Below, one piece after another: positions 35,630 to 47,579 of a DNA stretch of 64,000 nucleotides. The DNA is taken from positions 70,531,991-70,595,990 of the forward strand of contig JALGQZ010000001.1 of NCBI GenBank assembly GCA_023105745.1. The letters run 5' to 3'. How positions within the stretch are numbered: the first letter of the stretch is position 1; the number at the start of each line of letters is the position of its first letter. The notes under the pieces are model-generated. The model was not told the DNA's origin, searched no databases, and saw only the letters and a list, made by a program, of their open reading frames with translations. The translations under genes were made by a program, and so were the position numbers. Origin of the DNA: Austropuccinia psidii (Eukaryota; Basidiomycota; Pucciniomycetes; Pucciniales; Sphaerophragmiaceae).

Positions 35630-38457
35630 TTATGAAGAAGGTTCAAGACTTGTAACAGTAACATTTGCTGTTTGTGGAGCTGATCTAGGAAGAGACACAA
35701 CATAGCTGGATACATTGGGGTTTTCTCTGTGAAAGAACTCTCCCAAGTCTAAAATGATTGTACAAGCCAAATCATATCTGGCAATACGCACTTCATGAAA
35801 AGACTGAGGTGAAGGGAAAGCAGATGGAAAAAGATCACATATATACTGATTTAACCTTCTCCAAATAGTCTCTTTTATTGGATGTGAGTTCAAGCGGTTT
35901 AACTGTGAAGCCAGCATTAATAATTGAAAGGAAGGGGAGACACCAAATTTGCAATGATCTTGAGGGCAAAGCATTAGCCCACAACAACCAGAAGCAAGGA
36001 ATGAGGCCATAATGTGATATGACGGTCGGATTTGGGGATCATTAATTGCCTTGACAATGAGCTGGTTTGCTTGAACTGATGAAAGGTTGGTAGAGCCACT
36101 ATTGAGCTTACACCTAAAACAAAGAATTGCAAATGCCTGGAACATTAAGTAGATGGTTTAAATCTACATGAGGATCTGAGTTGAAGCTTGAGGTCTTTTT
36201 TTAGTTGAATGACCTTCGATACCACTAATTCCTCTTGAGTTGATTTGATTAACACATGAAGTGAAATACTTCATAGCACGGCAATCCTGAGAGAGCTCAA
36301 GAGGAACATCTTCCTCAAGAACATTAATAATAGGTAAAGTTAGATCTTCATGTACCAATCCAATGCATTGGAAGAATTGGAAGAATACCCTGGACCAATT
36401 TTGGTGTGCATGACGTGAGGGCAGACAGAGATATTTCAAGAAATGATATAAAGGGTGTGATTGATGATTCCATTCTTGGGTCTTGATATAAGCAAAATTG
36501 ACAACTTCAGGATCATAAAATGGTTCATTAATACTGGGTTCAAAAAGTCCAGGATCTATAAATTACAACCAAATATTAGGGTTATTTCAATATAAAAAAA
36601 GAAAGAGACTTACAGTCTGTTTGGAATTGATCAAGCCATGCATCAGCCAAGGTATTCTTATCAGAAAGGAATTGTATACTACAGGGTAGAGTTGTGGGAA
36701 AGGAAGCTTCTTGTTCACTTTGTTGATAGCGCTTTTCCATCAAATAATGAATGGCTTTCTGAACCAAGGAGCTATGGTGTGCCCCAATAGTGTTTTCAAA
36801 TGTATCAATAATCCGCAAAAATAAGATGGCATGTTGAAAGAAAAGAGGTGAGTTTGGGTCATTGTTTGGAGGCATGGAATTAAATGTTGAGGGGTTTGGA
36901 TTTGAAGAGGCCTGGTGTGATGGTGTCATGGCACGGTTTTGAGTAGAGACTTGGGAATCAATCTGGGTGGGGTTATTTTGTGGATTCATGGAGGATGAGC
37001 TTGGAATTGGACTATCATTATTATTGATAACGACTGGAGTGATTAAATTCCCTGGTTGATTATCATGTGATGATATAGAAAACAGGGAAGTAGAAGTAGC
37101 CAATGAAGAAGTTGGTAAATTAAGTCAAGGTGTGTCATTGGATTGTTGGCTGAGGTGAGGCATATTATCTATACAACTAGAAGCCAGGGGTATCACTGAA
37201 CTACATAAAGATAAAATGGCTGAATTTTAGGAGATAGGAATTGGTGATGCTGCTATAGAAGATGGGTTGAGATTGGGTAGATTTTGATTAGATGCACTAT
37301 GAATTGGCAGGTATGATGATGAGATGATTGGATCAGAATTTGAGGGAGCCTTAGATGAGTTAGTTTCATTTGTTGGATGATTTATATTTTCAATCTCCAG
37401 AGTTACATTTTTTTGTGACTGTGGATTCTCATTACTTGATTTGGAATTAAAAAGAGTTTGTATTCCAATTTGTGCTGCTCATATTAAAAAATCATCAGGA
37501 ATTTTATTCAAAAGTTAAATTTCTCATAAGATGAAAATAACTTACAAATATCCTTGTGCACATTGTTCTCTGGGTTTTCCTGTACAGCTTCAAATCGGGT
37601 GCGTTTGTGTGTCTTATCTTTTTTCTTTGAGAATTTTTTACGTTTTGGCAATAGGCTAGTATTACCTATTATTATACCACTTTCTGGTGGAAGTGTGCTT
37701 CCATCTTCAATACCTAGGGAAATTATTGAGGTGAATAAGTATTAATAAAGGTCAGATCAAATCACAAGGAAAGCTCACATTTGATCTTTGAGATGAATGA
37801 GCTCATAAGAGTCTCCATGATCTTTTGGTTGTCAAATGGGGTCAAAGGATCCTCAATCATTTTTTTGAGTTGCTTGACCTTCTTTTCCATTGATAACAAA
37901 AACTCTTCCTGTGTTAACTGAACCTTTTTAACATTGAAAATGGGTGGTTGATTTGTGGATGTAGTTGAATAGGTTTGGTTTTCATTCAAAAAAGGAGGTT
38001 GTGTTGGATATGTTGATTCCAAAAATTGCTCCCATGATGGACATGCTGGAATGAGATCAGGATCTGGAACACATGGATTTCTTGATAAATCCAGCTCATA
38101 AGTTGACATTGACAGTCTATGATGTTTGGCACTGGATATCAGACTATTTGTTATAGATTCTGTAGTGAGGGGTTGTGGTTCAGGATTAGATGAGGATTGG
38201 GTTTCTGAGGTGTTAGAGTCACTAGAATCACAATCTGAGTTATTAGAGGCTGACGCTGGTGAAATACTTAATGAATAGGTTGAAGGATAACCTTTTGAAT
38301 TGAATATCATTGAGGGCAATGCAATATAATGTGGGTTTTCCAAGAAGGAGGGATGCACAAGGGCAATTGGGATCCCAAGGGTGGTATATATGCCTGAAAA
38401 TTCTTTAATTTTTATATGCTCTTCATACTTTAGTATGACTGATACAGTAATACACAA
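35630..38457 (-). pseudogene. Uncharacterised intron-rich gene, divergent from the SNF2 gene
   Basis: I do not recognise the family. The first good exon (38457-37762) starts MCITVSVILKYEEH; it has a Ser/Asn-rich middle and a heptad-like region (FLLSMEKKVKQLKKMIED). A Ser/Asn/Pro-rich middle exon (about 37.5-36.6 kb) is open except for TGA at 37125-37127 and TAA at 37227-37229. Then come exons joined by clear short introns: GTAAGT..TATAG near 36.6 kb, and 36114-36167 (54 bp), which joins AT|G in frame. The last exon ends at 35630 and includes a Cys-containing stretch (SGCCGLMLCPQDHC). Its 5' side faces the SNF2 gene across the hairpin array at 38.67-38.88 kb. The two nonsense codons suggest decay. 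Confidence 0.45.
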
Positions 38458-38671
38458 TAGTTACCTGTATGATTAAATGACTCACCATTCATTCAAAAAC
38501 GTCAAAGAATCTATAGTGCAGACTTTGTTGGTACTTACCTGTATTATAGGTCATCTAACAGGAAAATACAATTGGAAAAGTTTGTTTAGGTATTTTTACA
38601 ACAAAAAATTCCAGAAAAATCATATTAAATTTCAATTGGGGAACTAAAACACCTGTACAATCTGCATTTTG

Positions 38672-38880
38672 CAATGGGGCGTTGTTTGTGGCAGCTATAA
38701 CAAACAACCCCCCGTGTGAACAATAACTGGCTATGGGGGGTTGTTTGTGGCAGCTGTAACGAGAAACCCCCCATATGAACAATAACTGGCTATGGGGAGT
38801 TGTTTGTGGCAGCTATAACAAACAACCCCCCGTATGAAGCATAAATGCCTACAGGGGGTTTTTGAAGATGCTATGAATTT
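38672..38880. repeat. Tandem array of 59-bp hairpin units, left array
   Basis: Three good units and a fourth partial one start at 38676, 38735, 38794 and 38854. A typical unit reads GGGGGGTTGTTTGT, about 10 bases, then ACAAACAACCCCCC, which is a near-perfect hairpin, plus a spacer ATGAACAATAACTGGCTAT. Decayed traces run to about 39.05 kb. The array lies between the divergent minus-strand gene and the SNF2 gene and has the same unit and orientation as the arrays at 46 and 55 kb. The remaining 39050-39285 shows no gene. Confidence 0.85.
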
Positions 38881-39285
38881 ACCCTTCATTGACAGGGTGT
38901 CCAAGCATATCTGCTGCAGTCAAACCCTCATGTGATAAGAACACCCTTTGGTTCATCAACCCTGATATTAGTGTTATTCAAAGAAGCTGATGTGAACCAC
39001 CAGACAATTGGAAAAAAGGCTAATTATCCACAGGGGGTTTTCAAATCAAGATGACACCAACCGTCCCTTACTTTGAATCAGTTAGTGCAAACAGAAGGCA
39101 CACCTATTCTTGATTTTTTAGCTTGTGAAATCTGAATGCCTGATTTGAAATACACTAAAAAAAGTGTTTTTTCATATTCACTCTCATCAACAACATTGCA
39201 TATATAAAGCCTGCCATTAATCAAAAGTTCCTATTTCCTCCATAGAGGATAGATCCATTTTTTTAATATCCCTTCCATAGATAAT

Positions 39286-41640
39286 TTGAATATCATGTTA
39301 TATTGCATTGGTGTTATTAATACAATTCTGTGTGAAGTAACACCTTGTCTTCTTCATATCCCTCCATCAGCCACCTCCACATATTGGATTCAACTATCTC
39401 ATGATTACAATAATGTGTATGTCTACTTTGCCAATTCAAACAGCATCATTGGGCAATTATCAACAAATCTCTCATCAGCACTTATACCTTACCTCCCAAG
39501 TCCCCCAAAAAAACAACTTATGGTCCAGCTTGTGGACTAAAATACCTGGATTCAGACAATTAAGCACAATTCCTCTGTGAATGCGCTTTGAACTTGACTA
39601 ATTCAATGATATCAACAATCAAAATTGGGATTTTACTGTTCACCACCTCTTCATATATGCAATATGCCCTCAAATTGTTTTATCAATATCATGTGGGAGT
39701 AAATGTGCCTATTTCCTATCAACCTGAAATGCATGTAAACTGCCCAATGAGTCTACAGCTTACTCATATTTCCAAGAAATATTACTCTCCACCTTTATTG
39801 ATTGATGAGTCATTGGATGTTGCAAGTGGTTGTGACTTGCAACCTTTATATCCCCCCACCTTCATTATCAAAACTAAGCTACTCTATCATCAAGCACAAG
39901 GACTTTCTTTTCTTATAGATTGTGAATCTCCTAATTATGTCTTGGCCATTGCATTTTGGAAAAGGATTTCTTTTCCCTCTAAATTTCTATGGCAACATAA
40001 GATTACTAACAAAACAATAATCTCCTCAAACTCTGATTTGCACCCACCATCACCTTTGGGATCAATCCTTGCTGATGACATGGGCCTGGGAAAATCATTG
40101 CAAGCAATTTCTCTGGTAGCCCACACTCTTAATTCTGCAAGAAACTACCAGAAATCCAGCTTATCCACTACCAGTGGATGCCAAGCAACCATTATTGTGT
40201 GTCCTAAAAGATTGATTGAAAACTGGGAAGAAGAAATAAATAAGCACACACATCCTAATAATTTGCATGTTCTTTGATACCATGGAAGTAATCATCGCAA
40301 AGATTTCATCATTAAGTCCATTCAAAGCAATATCATCATCACAACCTATGAAACCCTCAGAATGGACTTCAGGTCAACACCAAAAGGGCCAGTTTATGAT
40401 TATCAATGGTATAGAGTAATTTTAGATGAAGCACAGTAAGTCAGATCTGCAAAGTCATTTGGTTTTGAGATGCCATAATCAAAACTAATAACTTCAAAAT
40501 TTGGCTAACAGTGTTATCAGAAATTCTCATGCACATGTTCATGCTGAAATCATGTCCCTTCAAACAAAGAACCAACTATGTCTTACAGGGACCCCATTAA
40601 ATAATTCTCTCAGTGATTACATGTCATTGTTTGGATTCATCTCTTGTAATCAGCCATGGGATGGTATATTACACAAGCACCTTGAAATTGGCTATTTGAA
40701 GCCCTTTCATATGGTCACACACCATTTGATGCTACACTGATTGAAAACAGTGGTTCTTCCAAGTTTACCTCTTATATGTGAATAAGAGGTTTGCAGGCCA
40801 TTACCTCCAACTATTAGACTGTATTATGATAGAATTTTTATGGAAAACCTTTCTGAATATCTCTATACTGCTGAAGCTAAGGAGGAAAAGAAGAAATCCA
40901 AGAGAATAAATTTATTAGTTAGTATTCAGCAATTAAGACACTTATGCAATCATCCCATACTAGCAGAAACAACCAGTTCAAGGGAGGAAATTGATTATTC
41001 AAACTTCTCAGAAGTTCAAAGTATGTCAAGTCAATGTGAAAATGAACCCAATTATTCAATAAAGAAGATCACCACAAGTCAATGCCTTGAAAGCTGGAAT
41101 ATACTGGAATTAATGAACCTTTTAAAAAAGAAGTAATAGAAGTGCCATAAGCCAAGTGTGTGATTTATTCTCAATGGACACAGTTTTTAGATTTGTAAGT
41201 ATATCTTATACTTCATCTTACATGAACTTTCTGACTTATTTGCTAATATAAACTCATAGGATTAGAATTGTCTTGGTCCATAAAGGATTAAGTTTTTCTC
41301 AAATTGATGGAAAAACCTCATCCAAAAATCAACAAAAAGCCCTCTCACAGTTTTCTAGTCAAAGTGATTGTAAAACTCTACTTGCATCTCTCATTGCTGC
41401 TGGTACAGGTCTCAATATTATGTGTGCACAAATTGTATTTATAATCGTAAGGTTTGTAATAAGCATAATTAAATAATTAAGCTAATTACTTGCATTAAAG
41501 GATCCACATTGGAATCCTTCCCAAGAATCACAGGCAATGAAAAGACTACATAGAATAGGGCAAAGTAGCATCATGAAGGTTTTCCATTTCATATCACAAG
41601 ATACCATAGAAATAAGTATTCACAGGGTATGATATGGAAC
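39286..41640 (+). pseudogene. SNF2-family (RAD5/HLTF-like) helicase pseudogene
   Basis: SNF2 helicases use ATP to move along DNA and remodel nucleosomes or DNA-protein complexes. Visible motifs in order: Q-like LLYHQAQGLSFLIDCE (about 39.87 kb), Walker A GSILADDMGLGKS (40.06-40.10 kb), motif Ia IIVCPKRLIENWEEEI, motif II ILDEAQ followed by a stop where the family has DEAH (about 40.43 kb), motif III LTGTPLNNSLSDYMSLFGF (about 40.59 kb), then QQLRHLCNHPIL, and C-terminal motifs FSQIDG, LIAAGTGLN and DPHWNPSQ..KRLHRIGQ (41.50-41.57 kb). Stops (for example at 40275-40277 and after DEAQ) and frame changes break it. The motif order is otherwise complete, so decay is moderate. It probably belonged to a mobile element or a multicopy family, given its surroundings. 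Confidence 0.85.
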
Positions 41641-41944
41641 CATTCAATCTTTTGGAAGAGAAATCTAATTGAAGAAAATTCTTTTTCATTATTTAATGGG
41701 TTCAAGAGCATAAAAGGAAACTAATGAGGTAATTTCTTATTTTTAGTCCACTACTATTTCTTTTAAATATCTCATTTATAATGCTTGATTAATTCAGGTC
41801 CACTGTGTTAATGACATTTGATTGGGAGACATTATTGCTCAAGGAGATAATGAGTTATAATATAAAAAGTGAGACCACCTTCTATACATTCAAGGAGTCA
41901 AATAAAACAGGAATTCCACCAAGTTTCAAGATAATTTAACAAAT
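41641..41944. other. Interval without recognised gene
   Basis: AT-rich sequence between the 3' ends of the SNF2 pseudogene and the minus-strand gene. Nothing is recognised. Confidence 0.5.
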
Positions 41945-44900
41945 TCAAAAAAAATTCCAAACTCCTCCTTCAAAGCTACCCTCAAATATTTCATCTTTTT
42001 TTATTCCCAGACCTATTCTTTTCTGCTGTGTAAGGCTCTTGAGGGCTCCAGAATCATAGGCTTGGTACGTCAAACAACTAGGAATATGTACATCATCCTC
42101 ATCATGAGTTGGGGGCTCTCTTGGAGGCTTTACTACCTTTTTGCAATTTTTACCTATGCTTTGGGCTAATCCCATTGACTCATCAATCTTGTACATGATC
42201 TTGTTTGAAAGTGTTGAACACCAATGTAACCCTAATTTTTGCAGCTTGACCACTCCAGAGTTGTCAATGTATTCCTCAGTAGCTGAACAGACATGAGGGT
42301 CATCAAATTGGGAGGCCAATTGGAAATAACCATTCTCATCACACCATTGTTGTCTTCTCTCTGCCAGCTAAAAAGAGAAACATTAAGTGCACATCAAGAA
42401 TAATAATTACAAAAAACTTACCCTTTTTCTAGCTGCCTCTAACCTTTTCTTCTCTTTGTGTGCTGAAATGAAATCCACGTCTTTCTGTTTGTTGCAATAC
42501 TCATTAAATAGGTATGTGAAATACGTCTCCAGAATTGCTGTAACTATTGCATGATTATTATTGTCAGGAGACCAATAATAATTGTTGTATTCACCAGATC
42601 TCAATGCCATATCAAATGTGCAATAGAACAAAGTCGCCATCAGTTCATTATAAGGATGCTTCCATTCACTACACCAATCAGATGTAAAGTGTGTCAACCC
42701 TAGTGATTTGACTTCTGTATTGACATAACTCTTGAAGGCCTTGCTTTGTATGTTCCGTGAGGCAGTAGCAGTCAATTGGTCTGGATCAAATGCAATACTT
42801 TTCCCACAAATTAAAGCCAGCTGTCTTTCTGCATCAGTTGGTGGATCAGGAAGTGTGGTAATGTCCCTGGCTACCATATTGAGGATTTCACGGCAGTGTA
42901 TCTGAACAATTGTACACATTGATTTGCTTCCATCTGGAAGTACTCCCTTCAGTTCCTTCAGATGTTCTTTTTGTGATTTTCTCATTGCTGATGCACTACT
43001 TTTTTTTCTCAAACCTTTGTTAGATCGTGCCCTTGCATCTCTAGCATATTGATCTTCATTCCCTGTGTTTTCAATAGATTACCATTAATACATTATTGCA
43101 CCAAACAAAGGAATTGATTTACATACCATCTGAGTCACTAAACAAGGATTCATGTAAATAAATGCTGTAGCTAATTCTTGTTAAGTTGATTTCAGCTATC
43201 CCTTGTTATTTTTTGGAAGATTGGTCCCACCCTTATGTCTTGAATAATCTGCCATTGTTTTTGGTCCCAGATTATCATTTTTTGCTGGAATCTTAACTCG
43301 GCTTGTTGATGCTACTGAGGATGCTGCAACTATCTGCTCCTGATAATTTGAAACTTGATGTTCAGGCTCCTCGGGCTCAGCTAAAATGGAAAGTTTCAAA
43401 CAAAAAATTAAGTTTAATAAATTTTCAGTATGCACTTGAAGAACCATGTTTTAAGCTCCTTTTCCCGCTCCTTCCCTTTGGAGCTTTTCATTTGGTATAT
43501 AGGATTTGAAACAAATTTAAGCTGTATGGGTGAAGAGTAACCATCTTCACTACCTGTATTTATCAAGATTCAAAGACCAATAGGGTTTTAGAAAATATAA
43601 TATTTGATCAATTTTGGGATGAAGAATTACCATCTTCCTCCTCATTACTCTGTTCAATGTGTATTCTTTGTTTTTGATTTTCCTTTGTATATGAATTCCT
43701 TGAGAATGGAAAAGAAAATAATCCTGGCCTTTGTGTTTCAATGGGTACTTTGGCCTGATACAAATCTTTGGATTCTGTGGGGATGGAAAATGGGTCAGAC
43801 ATGTGTTTCCTCTTTCTCTCTTGCCCTATTGAATAATTTCTCCAGTTAGCTTCTATTAAATTAATTTTGGATACAAATGGTCACTTTACTAACCAAGCAA
43901 ACCATGAATTTTCCTAGGCCAGTATCAACCAAACTTTGGAATATCTGGTCCATATGATACCTGATAAATTCATTTGTAATTACAGTAATGAAAAAAGAAC
44001 ATACTTGATAATTCTTCTTCCAAACTTGATGTAATTCCACCTTCATTGGCTTCAAATATCTGGTGCACTCTTTTTGGGACTGAAATCATCTTCCTACCAG
44101 GAACTTCTGCACGAACAATTTGAACAGGGATCTGCCTCAAATTTGTTGGTGTAGAAATTTCTGGAATTTCAAATTCCATTGGGAAAAGGACCCCCAGTAG
44201 ATATCTAAGTGGAAGGATGCTCCATACTTGATGACTTTTCTTTAAGACTTGAGGAAGAGCTGGGACCAGGTTTCAAGCTTTCATCAAAATGAACCCTGCC
44301 TTTGTTACGTTCTGATGGAACTGAGGCTTTCCCAATTTGTGGATGGTTTCTAGTGTTCTCTTCTTTAATGTGAACTTCTGCCCTCTGGCAAAAAGCCTCA
44401 AATTCATCAATTTCAGACTGGCCTGCAGGTTGAGATTGATTATAATCTATGAAGTATATCAAGAATAGTTAAAACCCGCTATTTTGTGGTAATTAATATG
44501 TAATTGAAAGTACACCTTTAGATATAGATTGATGGGAAGCTTTTGGTGTCTCCAGATTAAGATCAGACATTCCACTTTCCTCTGATTCCTTGGATTCTGT
44601 TCATTTTACATCAAAAAATAAGTACATAAATATTTAAAAAAAGAATTGATTAATTGCCTGATCCACTTGAGGAATATGTAACCAATGGTTTTATTTGAAC
44701 TAGCTTCAATGGGTTTGGAATTGCTGGCCTATTTGCAGGACCAGATACCTTTGGGGATGACGGTTTCTCCTGAAAGCTCGTCTTACTGGGACTTGGTGGA
44801 TATGCCACCCTTGATGAAGGAGATTGTGTCTGATGAATCACACCACTGGGAATTGGGGGTACAATTGATGGACCACCCACTTTTGGTGAGGATATTGGTG

Positions 44901-45125
44901 GACCAGCCCCTTTTGGTGAAGATTGATGTATTGAGCTGGTAGTCTTTGGAGGTGGGGTTGGTGTGTTAGATTGATGTATAGCTTCAGGGGCTTCTTTATC
45001 TGGAAAAAAATGAATTATAATTAAAAAAGCATATGAAATAAGCTAAAATTTTAAATATGGAGCTCACAATCATCAGAACTATCTGTCACGCTATCAGGAA
45101 GTGAGATATTATATGGATCCATGTG
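41945..45125 (-). pseudogene. Intron-rich companion gene of the TNP2-like element, copy 1
   Basis: I do not recognise the family. Short exons are joined by introns of about 55 bp, read from high to low coordinates. An upstream exon ends ..SDDC near 45.07 kb (donor GTGAGC); next a Pro/Ser-rich exon 45000-44650 (VGGPSIVPPIPSGV); then a conserved GC-AG intron; then Ser/Glu-rich exons at 44.6, 44.46-44.2 and 44.18 kb; and finally a longer conserved part (43012-42422 and 42367-41945; intron 42368-42421 in frame). The last part is the most protein-like (FTSDWCSEWKHPYNELMATL, QLASQFDDPHVCSATEEYID). Lesions: the 44.2-kb exon runs into a stop where copy 2 stays open, apparently through a small deletion, and the frame changes near 43.2 kb. 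It is divergent from the transposase gene. Confidence 0.5.
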
Positions 45126-45814
45126 GTATGAATGATTCAGTTTTAATTGAAAAACTTTGTTTAGAAAATGATGGTAAAGGTATGTGCAAATTATTCAGTT
45201 GGAAAGGAAGCGCATGGGATAATCTTAGGCACAGGTATCTTATATATAAGATCAATACTCAATACTATGTATCCCATTATTTAATTATAATAATGAAATC
45301 AAGGCTGATTCAATCATTTTCCAAAAATCCATCATTCATCAACCATCTGGAGTGCCTTTCTATTATTGTTTCCATAGCAATTAATTGTATTCATTCTATG
45401 ATGACTTGAATTTTGATATGAAAGCCAATCATATGGCTCATTTCTCAGACACTTACTTATCAATTTTTGATTGATATAGATGATAATGGTATTAATACAT
45501 GCAGATAATGATTATTTGCGTAAGTCTTGTGGTATCCCAAGGAGTGTAGGGTTAGTACCTATCCATAGATCAGGAACAACAAATAAGAAATAATTTGAGA
45601 AACCCATCCTCTACACATTATTGTCCATTGTACAGGTAGTCAAATGCTTTCTCAAAGGGGATTGATTCACAGGGTTTGGCTGAAACCAGTTATTGAACTT
45701 AACCTTGTATTTGAAAGTGGATTTTTGATAGTGGCTTGTTTGAAAAAGCTAGGGTGAACCAAACTCTTTTTGGAACTTGATTCTTTGAAAAAAACCCTTT
45801 TGCTTATTTGACTT
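45126..45814. other. Intergenic region between companion gene and array, copy 1
   Basis: No gene is recognised. The plus-strand open frame at 45101-45409 has a counterpart in copy 2 (54317-54625), but it is antisense to the 5' part of the companion gene and shows no domain. Confidence 0.4.
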
Positions 45815-47220
45815 GCAGCTATGACAAACAAAACCACATATGGGTGTAATGAAAAATGGAAGGTTGCTTTCAGAAGATATGGAAAACAACCCCCCTATCA
45901 AGGGTCACAAGAAAAAGGGTGGTGTTCAGTCCAGTTGTGATAAAAAACCCACCAATAGATGAGAAATATCAAACAAGGTGCTGTTTTAAGCAGCTTTAAC
46001 AAAAAATCCCCTAACAGAAGGGTAATAGGGAATGGGGGGTTGTTTGAAGGAGCCAGAACAAACAACCCCACAACAGAAGGGTAATAGGCAACAGGGGGTC
46101 ATTTGTGGCAGCTATGACAAACAAACCCCCGTAGGAAGGCTAATAGGCAACAGGGGTTTTTTGAAGATGCTAGAACAAACAATCCTGGAAGAAGGGTAAT
46201 AGGTAACAGGGGGATGTTTGAAGCAGCTAGTATGAACAACCCCCAAACCACCCAGTAGATGAGTAATATCAAACAAGGTGTTGTTTTAAGCAGCTTTAAC
46301 AAACAATCCCCCAAAAGAAGGGTAATAGGCAACAGGGGGTTGTTCAAAGGAGCCAGAACAAACAATCCCCCAACAGAATGGTAATAGGGAACAGGGGGCT
46401 GTTCAAATGAGCCAGAACAAACAATCCCCAACAGAAGGGTCATAGGAAACGGGGGGTTGTTTGTGGCAGCTATGACAAACAAACCCCCGTAGGAAGGATA
46501 ATAGGCAACGGGGTTTTTTGAAGACTCCAGAACAAACAATCCTGGCAGAAGGGTAATAGGTAACAGGGGGATGTTTGAAGCAGCTAGAATTAACCCCCCC
46601 AAACCACCCAGTAGATGATTAATACCAAACAAGGTGTTGTTTTAAGAAGCTTTAACAAACAATCCCCTAAAAGAAGGGTAATAGGCAACAGGGGGTTGTT
46701 CAAAGGAGCCAGAACAAACAATCCCCCAACAGAAGGGTAATAGGCAATGGGGGGTTGTTTGAAGGAGCCAGAACAAACAATCCTGGCAGAAGGGTAATAG
46801 GAAACAGGGGGATGTTTGAAGCAGCTAGAATGAACAACCCCCAAACAGAAGGGAAATGGGCTAAGTGGGGTGGTTCAAACCAGCTATGTCAAACAAACCC
46901 CCATGAAAATCTAATACAAAATGGGGGTTGTTCAAATAAGCTAAAACAAACACCTCCCAGACCAATGGGTAATGATCTATGGGGGGTTATTAGAAGTAGC
47001 TGTAGAAAACAACGCCACATTTGGAGGTCAATGAAGAATAGGTATTTTTAGCTTCAGTTGTGGCAAAACCCCATGTTGAGAGGGTAATAATAAACAAGGA
47101 ATTTTGATTTTTATCAACTGTTTTGAAAAATGACTCATTCAAGGGGTAATTAATCATGAAAGGCTTTTCCAATCATATATTTGAGAGAATACCCTGTAAA
47201 AAAGATAATAATAGCAGGGG
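45815..47220. repeat. Tandem array of 59-bp hairpin units with higher-order repeat, right array copy 1
   Basis: About 17 clear units start at 46034, 46094, 46153, 46209, 46277, 46334, 46393, 46451, 46511, 46566, 46635, 46691, 46750, 46808, 46865, 46923 and 46981; more decayed ones lie on both sides. Units have a G-run, TTGTTTG or TTGTTCAAA, a spacer with AGC, and CAAACAA plus a C-run. Units six apart are most alike (46094/46451, 46153/46511, 46209/46566, 46277/46635, 46334/46691, 46393/46750), giving a higher-order period of about 357 bp. Long open frames here are translations of the repeat, not genes. Confidence 0.88.
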
Positions 47221-47579
47221 GCAGCTTCATTGACAAATTATGAAGAAAAACACATCAAAAATTAGGTTTTAACCCCACTGAATATGTGGCTTTTGATAAA
47301 CTATAGTATACAACCCTGTTTGAGCCATTGCATATCAGTACCTTTCCTATCTAAATTTGGAAGCATAGCTGTGAAATGAGTTACTAGTTGGAAAGTCATC
47401 TCTGCCATGATATCTTGAGATGAGATTTTTAATAATTAGGTTTGTACCAACTGTACACAGGTGTATTCCAATTGAAAATAAGAATATAAGTATTTATATA
47501 TAGCCCTTGCATTTGAAAAAAGCCAAGTCAATAGCTTATTTTTTCTCTTTTTAATATTTAATCATACTAATCTCAAGCT
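47221..47579. other. Leader region before the TNP2-like gene, copy 1
   Basis: AT-rich, no gene recognised; probably the promoter side of the transposase gene. Confidence 0.4.

Noticed and set aside
43604..43849. Plus-strand open frame present in both duplicates (52790-53050)
   Set aside because: It is antisense to exons of the companion gene, which have splice sites and Ser/Pro-rich coding character.
46099..46844. Minus-strand open frames with repeated hydrophobic peptides (PLLPITLLPG), also at 55211-55501 and 38555-38782
   Set aside because: They are translations of the 59-bp hairpin repeat; the peptide repeats follow the DNA period and no start or domain supports a gene.
45815..47220. Regular 59-bp repeats resembling a CRISPR array
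   Set aside because: There are no unique spacers, the units themselves are palindromic and diverged, and the surroundings are eukaryotic with introns; it is a satellite array.
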